Positions 1-6,945 of a stretch of DNA of 15,118 bases are shown piece by piece. The stretch comes from Deltaproteobacteria bacterium (GTDB lineage: Bacteria > Desulfobacterota_B > Binatia > UBA9968). The notes under the pieces are model-generated. The model was not told the DNA's origin, ran no database searches, and saw only the letters and a list, made by a program, of their open reading frames with translations. The translations under genes and the position numbers were made by a program. The stretch is from assembly GCA_027297485.1 (NCBI GenBank), contig JAPUHZ010000376.1:1-15118 (forward strand). The letters are read 5' to 3'. Positions within the stretch are counted from its first letter, which is position 1. The number at the start of each line of letters is the position of its first letter.

Positions 1-2
1 TC

Positions 3-737
3 ATCGAAGGCCTCCTTGCCATCTATGGCCTTTCCTCGATCGAAATAGAGTCTCCCGGCGAAAATTGGGAGGCCGAATCGGAAGAAGAGAGGGCTCAGTT
101 GGAGTTGTTCTCATTCGGGCCATCGAGGAAGTCGCCTCCCGACGAGGCTCGTCCAATGATCACTTTCGATCTCGTTGCGCGGTCGTTCCTTGCGGCACGT
201 CGAGCCCGATCTACTGAGGTCGCCCTTAGTTTCTTCCGGAAAGGGCGCAACGATTTTCTCGAAAAGCGACACATTGAGGCTGACTACGACTTCTATTTCA
301 TGTTTGAGTCGCTATTCGGATGCGGAAAGACAAAGAACTACCAAGTCAAAGCAGAGTTCAAGAAAGCGAGCCAGCTTCGAAGTGCGCTCGAAGAGATTCT
401 TTCCGCGCCTCAACCTCTTGCTGACTTTCGTCCTGGTCCGCAGACACTTGCAGAGTTCGAGGGCTGCTACTGCGGCAAAACGGTCGACGAAGTCATTGAT
501 GGCATCGTCGAACTTCGGGGGTTTCTGCATCACTACACCGCCGAGCGTCCTGGTATCTGGCATCCCGAGGGCCACGCTCCTTATGAATGTCATGCAATGT
601 TTCTTGTGCGAGTCGCTCAGACCATCGCTTTCAAGCTATCTCGGCAGTACATTTTCAGTGACGAAGCAGTGACTGAGTATCAGCAAATGTACAAGGGCGT
701 GCGAGAGCTTACGAGGATCCGCAATGATGCAGGCTAA
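3..737 (+). CDS. Integron cassette protein of unknown function, HEPN-like motif, 5' end outside window
   Basis: I do not recognise the family. The frame is open from base 3 with no stop, so the gene most likely begins left of the window; a TTG at 99 and an ATG at 156 are only internal candidates. The visible 244 codons are mostly helical and charged. Near the C-terminus an acidic helix carries Arg-Gly-Phe-Leu-His-His (about 516-533), which fits the Rx4-6H signature of HEPN-domain RNases and stress proteins, but one short motif is weak evidence. The TAA stop (735-737) lies inside the first core box of the attC site at 732-821. That is the usual layout for an integron gene cassette, and it fixes the orientation of the cassette. 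The function is open: HEPN-type RNase, antiviral or toxin roles are possible inferences only. Confidence 0.7.
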   Translation: MEGLLAIYGLSSIEIESPGENWEAESEEERAQLELFSFGPSRKSPPDEARPMITFDLVARSFLAARRARSTEVALSFFRKGRNDFLEKRHIEADYDFYFMFESLFGCGKTKNYQVKAEFKKASQLRSALEEILSAPQPLADFRPGPQTLAEFEGCYCGKTVDEVIDGIVELRGFLHHYTAERPGIWHPEGHAPYECHAMFLVRVAQTIAFKLSRQYIFSDEAVTEYQQMYKGVRELTRIRNDAG

Positions 738-821
738 CCTGCCGATCAAGGTGACCGCCGGAAGCGCGCTTGCGGTTCTCTCGGCACGTTCCTCGGCGGC
801 ACCTTACCGCTGGCGTTAGGC
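732..821 (+). repeat. attC: Integron attC recombination site
   Basis: The outer boxes GGCTAAC (732-738) and GTTAGGC (815-821) match the attC core (RYYYAAC with one mismatch, GTTRRRY exactly). They pair with each other at 6 of 7 positions. Inside them are two 9-nt unpaired spacers, then L boxes AAGGTG plus CCGCCG (748-760) against CGGCGGCACCTT (794-805). These are fully complementary apart from one extra A at 754. This arrangement, with an extrahelical base after six L-box positions on the left arm, is the same as I recall for the aadA-type attC. A 33-nt terminal segment (761-793) carries the palindrome AAGCGCGCTT. The stop codons of the genes on both sides fall in the two core boxes. Recombination would occur between G815 and T816. 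Confidence 0.85.
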
Positions 822-1124
822 AGCCTTGAGGCCGCGGCGGGACGGTTTGAGGACGAGCCGCACACGGACACCCAGGCGGGCGAGCATGTCGATGAGCATG
901 TCGGTGCTGAAGAGGTTGATCCGGCCGCGAAGCAGGTCACTCACCCGAGGCTGCGTTACACGGAGAATTTTGGCCACCTCGGCCTGCTTGAGACGTCGGG
1001 ACGCGATTAGTTTCTGGACCTTGATCATCAGGTCCGACCGGACGAGTAGATGCTCGGCCTCGTCGGAAGGAAAACCCAGATCCCGAAAAACGTTGCCGCT
1101 TGATCGAGTTACCTTGAGTTTCAT
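816..1124 (-). CDS. XRE-family antitoxin (HigA-like) of a toxin-antitoxin pair
   Basis: This 102-aa DNA-binding antitoxin is expected to neutralise the toxin encoded just upstream and to repress their shared promoter. A helix-turn-helix of the XRE/Cro type spans about residues 38-70, with the typical core LKQAEVAKILRVTQPRVSDL. Downstream come a conserved helix (residues about 72-85) and a basic tail. Length and layout match the short HigA-like antitoxins that pair with Gp49-type toxins. The ATG (1122-1124) lies 7 nt after the toxin stop; a GAGAGG Shine-Dalgarno inside the toxin's last codons supports coupled translation. The TAA stop lies in the GTTAGGC core of the attC site, so the gene is in reverse orientation within the cassette array. 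Toxin-antitoxin cassettes in large integrons are an established observation. Confidence is high for the family and good for the pairing. Confidence 0.87.
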   Translation of the reverse strand: MKLKVTRSSGNVFRDLGFPSDEAEHLLVRSDLMIKVQKLIASRRLKQAEVAKILRVTQPRVSDLLRGRINLFSTDMLIDMLARLGVRVRLVLKPSRRGLKAA

Positions 1125-1131
1125 TTTAAGC

Positions 1132-1482
1132 CTACCTCTCGGTGAAATTGTCAGTCCGTCGCTTCATAACCACGGCACGAAACCGGTCTCGGGCGAGTTC
1201 CAGGTCCCGTTTCGGCGTTTTCCTGGCTCGCTTCTCGAACGCGTGAAGCACGTAAACGTCCTCCGTGAACTTCGAAACATAGAAGACTCGATGTTCGAGT
1301 CCGGTGTGGATACGAATCTCCCGAACACCGGGCCCAACAGTGGGCACCGGCTTCCAGTCGTTCGGCTCAAGCCCCTGCTGGACACGCCGCAGTTGGAACC
1401 CGGCGACGCGGCGTACGTCCGGAGGAAAAGCTTGGAGATCCTTCCGGGAAGATCCGAGCCAAAACAGAGGGTTGTCCGGCAC
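1132..1482 (-). CDS. HigB-like toxin, phage Gp49/RelE superfamily
   Basis: This 116-aa protein of the Gp49-like HigB family (RelE/ParE superfamily) is probably a ribosome-dependent mRNA interferase. Family hallmarks are the start LGSSRKDLQAFP (residues 9-20), a conserved GPGVREIRI strand (51-59), HRVFYVSKF (64-72), the VYVLHAFEKR core (77-86) and a basic KTPKRDLELARDR helix (88-100). The start is GTG at 1480-1482; an in-frame TGA lies two codons upstream, so no earlier start exists. There is no Shine-Dalgarno. Instead a promoter with TTGACA and TATGTT ends only 5 nt before the GTG, so the mRNA may be leaderless. Toxin-first order is typical of higBA. The specific target is inferred from the superfamily. 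Confidence 0.85.
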   Translation of the reverse strand: MPDNPLFWLGSSRKDLQAFPPDVRRVAGFQLRRVQQGLEPNDWKPVPTVGPGVREIRIHTGLEHRVFYVSKFTEDVYVLHAFEKRARKTPKRDLELARDRFRAVVMKRRTDNFTER

Positions 1483-1487
1483 GGCTC

Positions 1488-1516
1488 AACATACAAGTAT
1501 TGGTATACGTTGTCAA
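1488..1516 (-). promoter_or_regulatory. Promoter of the toxin-antitoxin operon
   Basis: Reading the minus strand, a perfect -35 TTGACA (1511-1516) is followed after exactly 17 bp by TATGTT as the -10 (1488-1493). The predicted transcription start falls within a base or two of the toxin GTG at 1482. Between and around the boxes are repeated GTAT/ATAC half-sites (1491-1509), which could be an antitoxin operator. Confidence 0.65.
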
Positions 1517-1521
1517 GTCTG

Positions 1522-1552
1522 AAGCTGATAGAGGTTGCCTAACTATCAGCTT
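1522..1552. repeat. Perfect 10-bp inverted repeat upstream of the toxin-antitoxin promoter
   Basis: AAGCTGATAG (1522-1531) and CTATCAGCTT (1543-1552) are exact reverse complements separated by 11 bp. The centre-to-centre distance of the arms is 21 bp, two helical turns, as expected for binding by a repressor dimer pair. The repeat starts 6 bp upstream of the -35 box, so a regulatory site is the likeliest reading. Its spacer overlaps GCCTAAC (1537-1543), an exact match to an attC RYYYAAC core. Confidence 0.55.
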
Positions 1553-1661
1553 GAGGCCGCCGGTTGTCAATGGCAGAAAACTCCGTTAACGAAAAAATCT
1601 TCGCCTCTAAAACGACATCGCTCTCAAGGCTAAATCCGCTCTGACTTTGTTTTTGAGTAGC

Positions 1662-2342
1662 TCAAGCAGGGGTAAGGCGGCGCTCCAGGTAACGGGCGTA
1701 GCGGGACATCCCGTAGCTGCAGAGCCAGTAAACGACTGCGATAAAAAGGTAGAGCTCAAAGGGGCGGATCTCGCGGTTGTTCACGATCTGGGCGGCCTTG
1801 GTCAGGTCGACGTAGCCGATGATGGACGCCAGCGACGTATCCTTGAAGAGCACGATGAACTGGGTGACCAGCGCCGGAATCATGTTTCTAAGGGCCTGGG
1901 GCAGGATCACGTGGCGCATGGTCTGAGCTTGAGTTAGCCCTGTGGCCGTCGCCGCCTCCACTTGTCCCCGTGGCACCGATTGGATTCCCGCCCTGACGAT
2001 CTCTCCGAGATAGGCCGCCTCGAAGACCACGAAGGCAGCGAGCGCCACCCCATACTCCGGCAGCGGAACGCCAAGCAGGATCGGAATAGCGAACCAGAAC
2101 CAGAAAATCACCATGACAAGAGGCACGCCGCGAAAGAACGCCACGTAGGCTGTCGCGGGGAGCCGGATCCAGGGGGAGCGAGCCAGCCGCCCCAAGCCGA
2201 TAAAGATTCCCAAGATGAAACCAAGGATGATGGCGGGGATCGCCAGCCTGAGCGTGCCACCCACAAAGTTCCCGAAGCCCAGAAAGCCCTGGACCATGAG
2301 GAACCCAAAATTATTGACAATGACGCCGAAGTCCATGCTCAA
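1662..2342 (-). CDS. gltK: Polar amino-acid ABC transporter permease (GltK/HisM-type)
   Basis: This 226-aa inner-membrane subunit of a polar amino-acid importer has about five hydrophobic membrane segments: residues about 18-45, 55-80, 85-115, and two in the C-terminal third. The cytoplasmic EAA loop, which docks on the ATPase, is seen as EIVRAGIQSVPRGQVEAATATG followed by a LPQALRNMIPAL stretch. The length matches GltK (about 224 aa) of the E. coli GltIJKL glutamate/aspartate system. Its ATG overlaps the stop of the upstream permease by 4 nt (ATGA), which implies translational coupling and a heteromeric membrane channel. It is the last gene of the four-gene operon. I see no clear intrinsic terminator in the roughly 110 bp that follow. 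The exact substrate cannot be read from the permease alone. Confidence 0.9.
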   Translation of the reverse strand: MSMDFGVIVNNFGFLMVQGFLGFGNFVGGTLRLAIPAIILGFILGIFIGLGRLARSPWIRLPATAYVAFFRGVPLVMVIFWFWFAIPILLGVPLPEYGVALAAFVVFEAAYLGEIVRAGIQSVPRGQVEAATATGLTQAQTMRHVILPQALRNMIPALVTQFIVLFKDTSLASIIGYVDLTKAAQIVNNREIRPFELYLFIAVVYWLCSYGMSRYARYLERRLTPA

Positions 2343-3064
2343 TGCTCCGCGGGGCTGACCCGGGCGATCAGGCCCGGGATGGCACAGCGTCGCTCAACTC
2401 GAGCCATTACTGAGGCGATAGCGAGGCAGAGGGCCAAATAGATCACGGTTCCTGCTGTGAGGGCCTCTAACGCCTTGGCCGTGTAGGTCTCGATCTGGCG
2501 TGTTTGGAACGTCAACTCGGCGACGCTGATGGTCATGGCGACCGACGAGTTCTTCAGTAGGTTCAAGGACTCGTTTGTAATCGGGGGGACGATCAGCCGG
2601 AGTGCGATGGGGATGATGACCAGGCGATAGGCCTGTGCCACTGTGAGCCCCGTGGAAACAGCGGCCTCAAACTGACTCTTAGGGATCGACTGAATCCCCG
2701 AGCGAATCACCTCGGAGAAGCGGGCGCCGTGATAGACTCCGAGGGCGAACATGCCGGCCCAAAACTCGGCGCCGTGGTTGAACAGCCACTCCTGAAGTGG
2801 CAGTGGGAGGAGCGGTGGGACGCCAAAGTACCAGAAGAACATCCAGACGAGGAGCGGCACGTTCCTGAAGAACTCGACGTAGAAGGCCGCGAGCAAGCGC
2901 AGGGGCGGGACAGGCACCGTGCGGAGCGCGCCCGATAGAACCCCCAGCGCGGCCGCGAGCGCCCAGGCCAGCGCCGAAATCTCAAGCGTCGTGATGAGCC
3001 CCTGGAGCAGCCAGGCACCGGACTGGCCGCTCCAAAGCACACTCCAGTCAAACTGGTAGTTCAT
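2339..3064 (-). CDS. gltJ: Polar amino-acid ABC transporter permease (GltJ/HisQ-type)
   Basis: The 241-aa first permease of the importer has the HisM/GlnP-type membrane domain with about five segments, starting with a hydrophobic helix at residues about 17-45. The EAA loop is visible around residues 117-150 (EVIRSGIQSIPKSQFEAA then a VIIPIALRLIVPP stretch). The N-terminal ARG-rich short motif VEFFRNVPLLVWMFFWYF is typical of this family. Length compares well with GltJ (about 246 aa). The ATG is at 3062-3064; no strong Shine-Dalgarno precedes it. It follows the binding-protein gene after a 96-bp gap that contains the heptad repeats, and overlaps the next permease by 4 nt. It should form a heterodimeric channel with that permease. 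Confidence 0.9.
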   Translation of the reverse strand: MNYQFDWSVLWSGQSGAWLLQGLITTLEISALAWALAAALGVLSGALRTVPVPPLRLLAAFYVEFFRNVPLLVWMFFWYFGVPPLLPLPLQEWLFNHGAEFWAGMFALGVYHGARFSEVIRSGIQSIPKSQFEAAVSTGLTVAQAYRLVIIPIALRLIVPPITNESLNLLKNSSVAMTISVAELTFQTRQIETYTAKALEALTAGTVIYLALCLAIASVMARVERRCAIPGLIARVSPAEH

Positions 3065-3074
3065 CTTAAAAAGC

Positions 3075-3156
3075 AGGCATCAGGCGATAGGCAATAGTCG
3101 GAAGCACACAAAGGTAAACCGTCTTACTGTTGCCTGATGCCTCGTGCCTAATGCCT
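3075..3156. repeat. Two opposed clusters of 7-bp repeats forming an intercistronic stem-loop
   Basis: On the plus strand 3075-3095 reads as three 7-mers: AGGCATC, AGGCGAT, AGGCAAT. On the minus strand 3156-3129 reads as four: AGGCATT, AGGCACG, AGGCATC, AGGCAAC. The two clusters are inverted relative to each other. Their best pairing is an exact 11-bp stem, AGGCATCAGGC (3075-3085) with GCCTGATGCCT (3132-3142), closing a 46-nt loop. The element lies between the binding-protein gene and the first permease gene in the same operon, where a stem-loop can raise upstream relative to downstream expression. Confidence 0.7.
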
Positions 3157-3160
3157 TTTT

Positions 3161-4018
3161 TCACTTCGGCACTACTTGCATCTGAAGGAAGCGCCTACTC
3201 TCTGTGGTCAGCGGATAGGGCACCTCTCCCTTTGGGCCGAACCACTTGTCGTATAGCTTGAAGTATTTGCCCGACTCGATTGCCTCCATCAGGCCGACGT
3301 TCACCAAGTGGCGAAAGTCGGAATCATTCTTCCTCATCGCCATGCCGTAGGGCTCATACGAATAGAAATCTCCGACGATCCTCCAGTCATCCGGCTTCCG
3401 GACCTTGGCCTTAAGCCCTGCAAGCTGGATGCCGTCGTTGGTGTAGGCATGAACCTGGCCCTGAACGAGCGCCTGGAATGCGGCCGGCTGATCGGGGAAT
3501 TCCTGCAGCCGAGCGCTTGGAACGCGCTTACGGATGATCTTGGCGTTCGTTGAGCCTTGCTGGGCGGCGATGCGCTTGCCGGCGATATCCTGGATCCCCT
3601 TGATGGGGCTCCCTTTCTTTACTAGGAACTGGGCGCCGGTCACGAAGAACGTCAGGCTAAAATCCACACTTTCGCGCCGTGGGCGCGTGTCGGTCATCGT
3701 CTCCGCGATCAGGTCCACGGCCTTTGACGTCAGCAGTGGGATGCGCGTCTGCGGAGTGGATTCCTTTTTCTCGACCTTGATGGGCTTACCGAGCTTTCGA
3801 GAGATAACCGGCACGATCGCTTGCTCGACGAGGTCGATGGAAAAGCCCACCCACTCGTTCTGCTTGTTGATAAAGCCAAATGGCGGCGAGCCAGTGCGCG
3901 TGCCGATCGTCAACGTGCCGGTCCGACCGATTTTTTCTAGCGTGGTTTCTGCGACCGCCGGGGCCACACCTATCAGTGTCAGTGTCAGCGCCGGCACAAA
4001 GCTAAGCAGTCGTCTCAT
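3161..4018 (-). CDS. gltI: Periplasmic amino-acid-binding protein (GltI-like)
   Basis: This is a solute-binding protein of family 3 (SBP_bac_3), which captures polar amino acids in the periplasm for the adjacent permeases. I place the start at ATG 4016-4018, because AAGGGGGC lies 4-5 nt upstream and the resulting N-terminus MRRLLSFVP followed by a hydrophobic stretch and APAVA-E is a clean Sec signal peptide. A second ATG five codons upstream (4033) lacks a ribosome site. Family motifs are IGTRTGSPPFGF, TRIPLLTSKAVDLI, ETMTDTRPRRESVDFS, and a late KLYDKWFGPKGE. The QTRIPLL and QFLVKKGSPIKG segments resemble E. coli GltI (glutamate/aspartate), so an acidic amino-acid substrate is plausible, not proven. 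About 285 aa is normal for the group. Confidence 0.9.
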   Translation of the reverse strand: MRRLLSFVPALTLTLIGVAPAVAETTLEKIGRTGTLTIGTRTGSPPFGFINKQNEWVGFSIDLVEQAIVPVISRKLGKPIKVEKKESTPQTRIPLLTSKAVDLIAETMTDTRPRRESVDFSLTFFVTGAQFLVKKGSPIKGIQDIAGKRIAAQQGSTNAKIIRKRVPSARLQEFPDQPAAFQALVQGQVHAYTNDGIQLAGLKAKVRKPDDWRIVGDFYSYEPYGMAMRKNDSDFRHLVNVGLMEAIESGKYFKLYDKWFGPKGEVPYPLTTESRRFLQMQVVPK

Positions 4019-4035
4019 AAGAGCCCCCTTCATAT

Positions 4036-4764
<729 letters not shown>

Positions 4765-4791
4765 GGGAGCTGGAATCTTTTTCAGTCATAG

Positions 4792-4841
4792 ATTTGCAAA
4801 TGATCGCATGGCATACTATATCACCGTTATCAATTTGCAAC
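4792..4841. promoter_or_regulatory. Divergent regulatory region with two ATTTGCAA boxes
   Basis: Between gltL (minus) and sixA (plus) the octamer ATTTGCAA occurs at 4792-4799, where it is part of the perfect palindrome ATTTGCAAAT, and again at 4833-4840, exactly 41 bp later. The TTGCAA part could serve as -35 for promoters in both directions: TTGCAA with TATATC (4817-4822) 16 bp away on the plus strand, and TTGCAA with TAGTAT (4813-4818) 16 bp away on the minus strand. Promoter calls are tentative. Confidence 0.4.
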
Positions 4842-4893
4842 TTCCTATGGCACAAGGATCAACCCGAATTGGACGATGCATCACCGGTGGTTT

Positions 4894-5352
4894 ATGGATT
4901 TTTATATAGTGCGGCATGGGAAGGCAAAATCTGGGCCGGAAGATCCGCGGCGCCCATTGAGCGATCAGGGGCGAATAGAGGTAGAAAAGGTGGCCCGTTC
5001 CGCGGCAGCAAAAGAGATATGGATTACTGAGATCCTTCATTCCGGCAAGCTTAGGGCAAAACAAACAGCGGAGATTTTAGCACAGTCTCTTTCTCCTCGG
5101 CGCGGGGTTCGGGAGATAAACGGGTTGTCTCCCGAGGATGACCCCCTGGCGGCCAGGGCCGAGCTGGAGGCAGCTCGAGAGCCCTTAATGTTGGTAGGCC
5201 ACCTTCCTCATGTTAGCCGGCTTGTCTCCATGCTGGTTGTGGGAGATCCGGAAAATGAGATCATAGAATTTCCACCCGCGGCAATGGCGTGCCTTTCCCG
5301 CGAGCGGAGAGCCTGGGAGGTAAAGTGGACTCTGACTTCGGAAGCAGCTTGA
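4894..5352 (+). CDS. sixA: Phosphohistidine phosphatase SixA
   Basis: This small histidine-phosphatase of 152 aa is expected to remove phosphate from phosphohistidine on phosphotransfer proteins. The catalytic RHG motif is at residues 7-9 (MDFYIVRHGKA). It is followed by PRRPLSDQGR, the helix TEILHSGKLRAKQTAEI, and the second active-site histidine in LMLVGHLPHVSRL. I chose the ATG at 4894 over one six codons earlier (4876): homologues begin a few residues before RHG, and GGTGG lies 4 nt upstream. It is transcribed divergently from the ABC operon and appears to be a single-gene unit, followed by a 227-bp spacer. SixA proteins of this short form are common in proteobacteria and other phyla; the cellular partner cannot be named here. 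Confidence 0.88.
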   Translation: MDFYIVRHGKAKSGPEDPRRPLSDQGRIEVEKVARSAAAKEIWITEILHSGKLRAKQTAEILAQSLSPRRGVREINGLSPEDDPLAARAELEAAREPLMLVGHLPHVSRLVSMLVVGDPENEIIEFPPAAMACLSRERRAWEVKWTLTSEAA

Positions 5353-5397
5353 GGCAGAATTGACCACCGGTCAAGGATGTTTTAATCAAATTATATC

Positions 5398-5424
5398 GAC
5401 CACGGGGTTTGAAACCCCGTGGTC
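5398..5424. repeat. Perfect 13-bp palindrome centred in the sixA-gltA spacer
   Basis: GACCACGGGGTTT (5398-5410) is followed by one G and the exact reverse complement to 5424. No T-run follows on the plus strand, so it is a poor intrinsic terminator. It resembles a REP-like palindromic unit. A smaller inverted repeat, TTGACC-ACC-GGTCAA, lies just upstream at 5360-5374. Confidence 0.7.
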
Positions 5425-5444
5425 GGCCCAAGGGAAGATCTATG

Positions 5445-5468
5445 GGGGAAGAGCTACCGCTCCTCCCC
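5445..5468. repeat. Stem-loop 2 in the sixA-gltA spacer
   Basis: GGGGAAGAGC (5445-5454) and GCTCCTCCCC (5459-5468) pair with one mismatch around the loop TACC. Only three T follow, so a weak terminator is possible. Confidence 0.55.
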
Positions 5469-5492
5469 TTTGGAAACCCCATCGGTTATGTG

Positions 5493-5510
5493 CCCGCGGC
5501 TAGCTGCGGG
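5493..5510. repeat. Stem-loop 3 in the sixA-gltA spacer
   Basis: CCCGCGGC (5493-5500) and GCTGCGGG (5503-5510) pair with one mismatch around TA. No T-run follows. Together with the two preceding hairpins it gives three GC-rich stem-loops within about 115 bp. Confidence 0.55.
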
Positions 5511-5579
5511 GTATGCTAATATTCAGTAAATGAAAATATATTTAATGGCCTGCGTGGGGGCGGGCGGAGGATAAATACT

Positions 5580-6872
5580 ATGGCATCAGACACGCTGACT
5601 ATTATCGATAACCGGACGGGGAAGAGATACGAAATCCCTGTCCATAACGGGGCGATCAATGCCACCGATCTGCGCCAGATCAGGGTCTCGGAGGACAATT
5701 CCGGTCTGGTCAGCTATGACCCGGGCTTCGTTAACACCGCCGCCTGCCAGAGCAAAATCACCTATATTGATGGTGATCGAGGGATCCTGCGCTACCGCGG
5801 CTATCCCATTGAGCAATTAGCCGAGAATAGCACCTATTTAGAGACCGCCTATCTGATCTTGTACGGCGAGCTCCCCACCAAACCCCAATTGGAGGAATGG
5901 AGCCATAACGTAACCCACCACACCATCCTGCATGAAAATATCAAGAAGTTCATCGACGGGTTTCACCACGATGCCCACCCCATGGGAATGCTGGTGAGCG
6001 CTGTGGGGGCCTTATCGACGTTCTATACTGATGCCAAAAATATATTCGATCCGGAGTCGCGCAAAAAACAGACCTGTCGCCTTGTCGGCAAGATGCCGAC
6101 CCTGGCTGCCTTTGCGTATCGCCACACTATTGGGATGCCCTATGCCTATCCGGACAACGACCTCAGTTATACGGGAAATTTCCTCAACATGTTATTCAAG
6201 ATGACCGAGCTCAAGTACCAACCGGATCCGATTTTAGAAAAGGCATTGGATGTTCTTTTCATCCTCCATGCGGACCACGAGCAGAATTGCAGCACACATG
6301 CCATGCGGGGCGTGGGCAGCTCGCATGCTGATCCCTATTCAGCCGTCGGCGCTGCAGCCGCTGCACTTTACGGACCGCTCCATGGCGGGGCCAACGAGGC
6401 CGTGCTTAGGATGCTGATGGGGATTGGTTCCAAGGGCAAGGTTCCTGGGTTCATTAAGAAGGTCAAGGGAGGACAGGGGAGGCTGATGGGTTTTGGCCAT
6501 CGCGTTTATAAAAATTACGATCCCAGAGCCAAGATCATCAAGAAAATCGCGGATATGGTCTTTGAAATCAAAGGGCGCAATCCACTCTTAGACATTGCGC
6601 TAGAGCTGGAACGGATCGCCCTGGAAGACGACTATTTTATCACGCGTAAACTCTATCCCAACGTCGATTTTTACTCCGGGCTGATCTATCAGTCCGTTGG
6701 GTTTCCTATGGACATGTTCCCCGTCCTCTTTGCCATCCCTCGGACCTCGGGTTGGGTCGCCCAATGGGAGGAGATGTTGCTTGATCCGGACCAGAAGATC
6801 GCGCGTCCGAAACAGATATATAAAGGGGCGGATAAACGCGACTATATACCGATGGATAAGAGAAAGCAGTAA
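5580..6872 (+). CDS. gltA: Citrate synthase (type II, hexameric family)
   Basis: It condenses acetyl-CoA with oxaloacetate to citrate as the entry step of the TCA cycle. At 430 aa it has the usual bacterial length. Catalytic residues are visible: His268 in GPLHGGANE, His307 in GFGHRVYKNYDPRA, and Asp363 in NVDFYSG. His233 in LHADHEQN and the arginine in PRTSGWVAQW complete the substrate site. The N-terminal beta-domain (residues about 1-50, including RQIRVSEDNSGLVSYDPGF) marks the proteobacterial GltA type that is often NADH-sensitive. A good GGAGG (5566-5570) sits 9 nt before the ATG. The gene is preceded by the hairpin-rich spacer and followed by a decayed acyl-CoA synthetase, so it is probably transcribed alone. 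Confidence 0.97.
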   Translation: MASDTLTIIDNRTGKRYEIPVHNGAINATDLRQIRVSEDNSGLVSYDPGFVNTAACQSKITYIDGDRGILRYRGYPIEQLAENSTYLETAYLILYGELPTKPQLEEWSHNVTHHTILHENIKKFIDGFHHDAHPMGMLVSAVGALSTFYTDAKNIFDPESRKKQTCRLVGKMPTLAAFAYRHTIGMPYAYPDNDLSYTGNFLNMLFKMTELKYQPDPILEKALDVLFILHADHEQNCSTHAMRGVGSSHADPYSAVGAAAAALYGPLHGGANEAVLRMLMGIGSKGKVPGFIKKVKGGQGRLMGFGHRVYKNYDPRAKIIKKIADMVFEIKGRNPLLDIALELERIALEDDYFITRKLYPNVDFYSGLIYQSVGFPMDMFPVLFAIPRTSGWVAQWEEMLLDPDQKIARPKQIYKGADKRDYIPMDKRKQ

Positions 6873-6945
6873 ATTGACATGCCGACACAACGCCGTACTT
6901 TGACGCACAGACCCTTTCCGAAATATCCAAAATTCTTTTAGCAAG

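Noticed and set aside
175..672. 165-aa plus-strand ORF overlapping the cassette gene
   Set aside because: It is a shadow in another frame; the other ORF is open to the window edge and ends in the attC core as cassette genes do.
754..776. Terminator hairpin ACCGC...GCGGT between two convergent genes
   Set aside because: No loop of suitable size and no T-run; the bases are better explained as part of the attC site.
1593..1599. GTTAACG as a partner for the GCCTAAC at 1537
   Set aside because: It fails the GTTRRRY consensus at two positions and no complementary L box lies at the right spacing.
1640..1661. Intrinsic terminator after the ABC operon
   Set aside because: TTGAG-CTA-CTCAA on the minus strand is short and is followed by A-rich, not T-rich, sequence.
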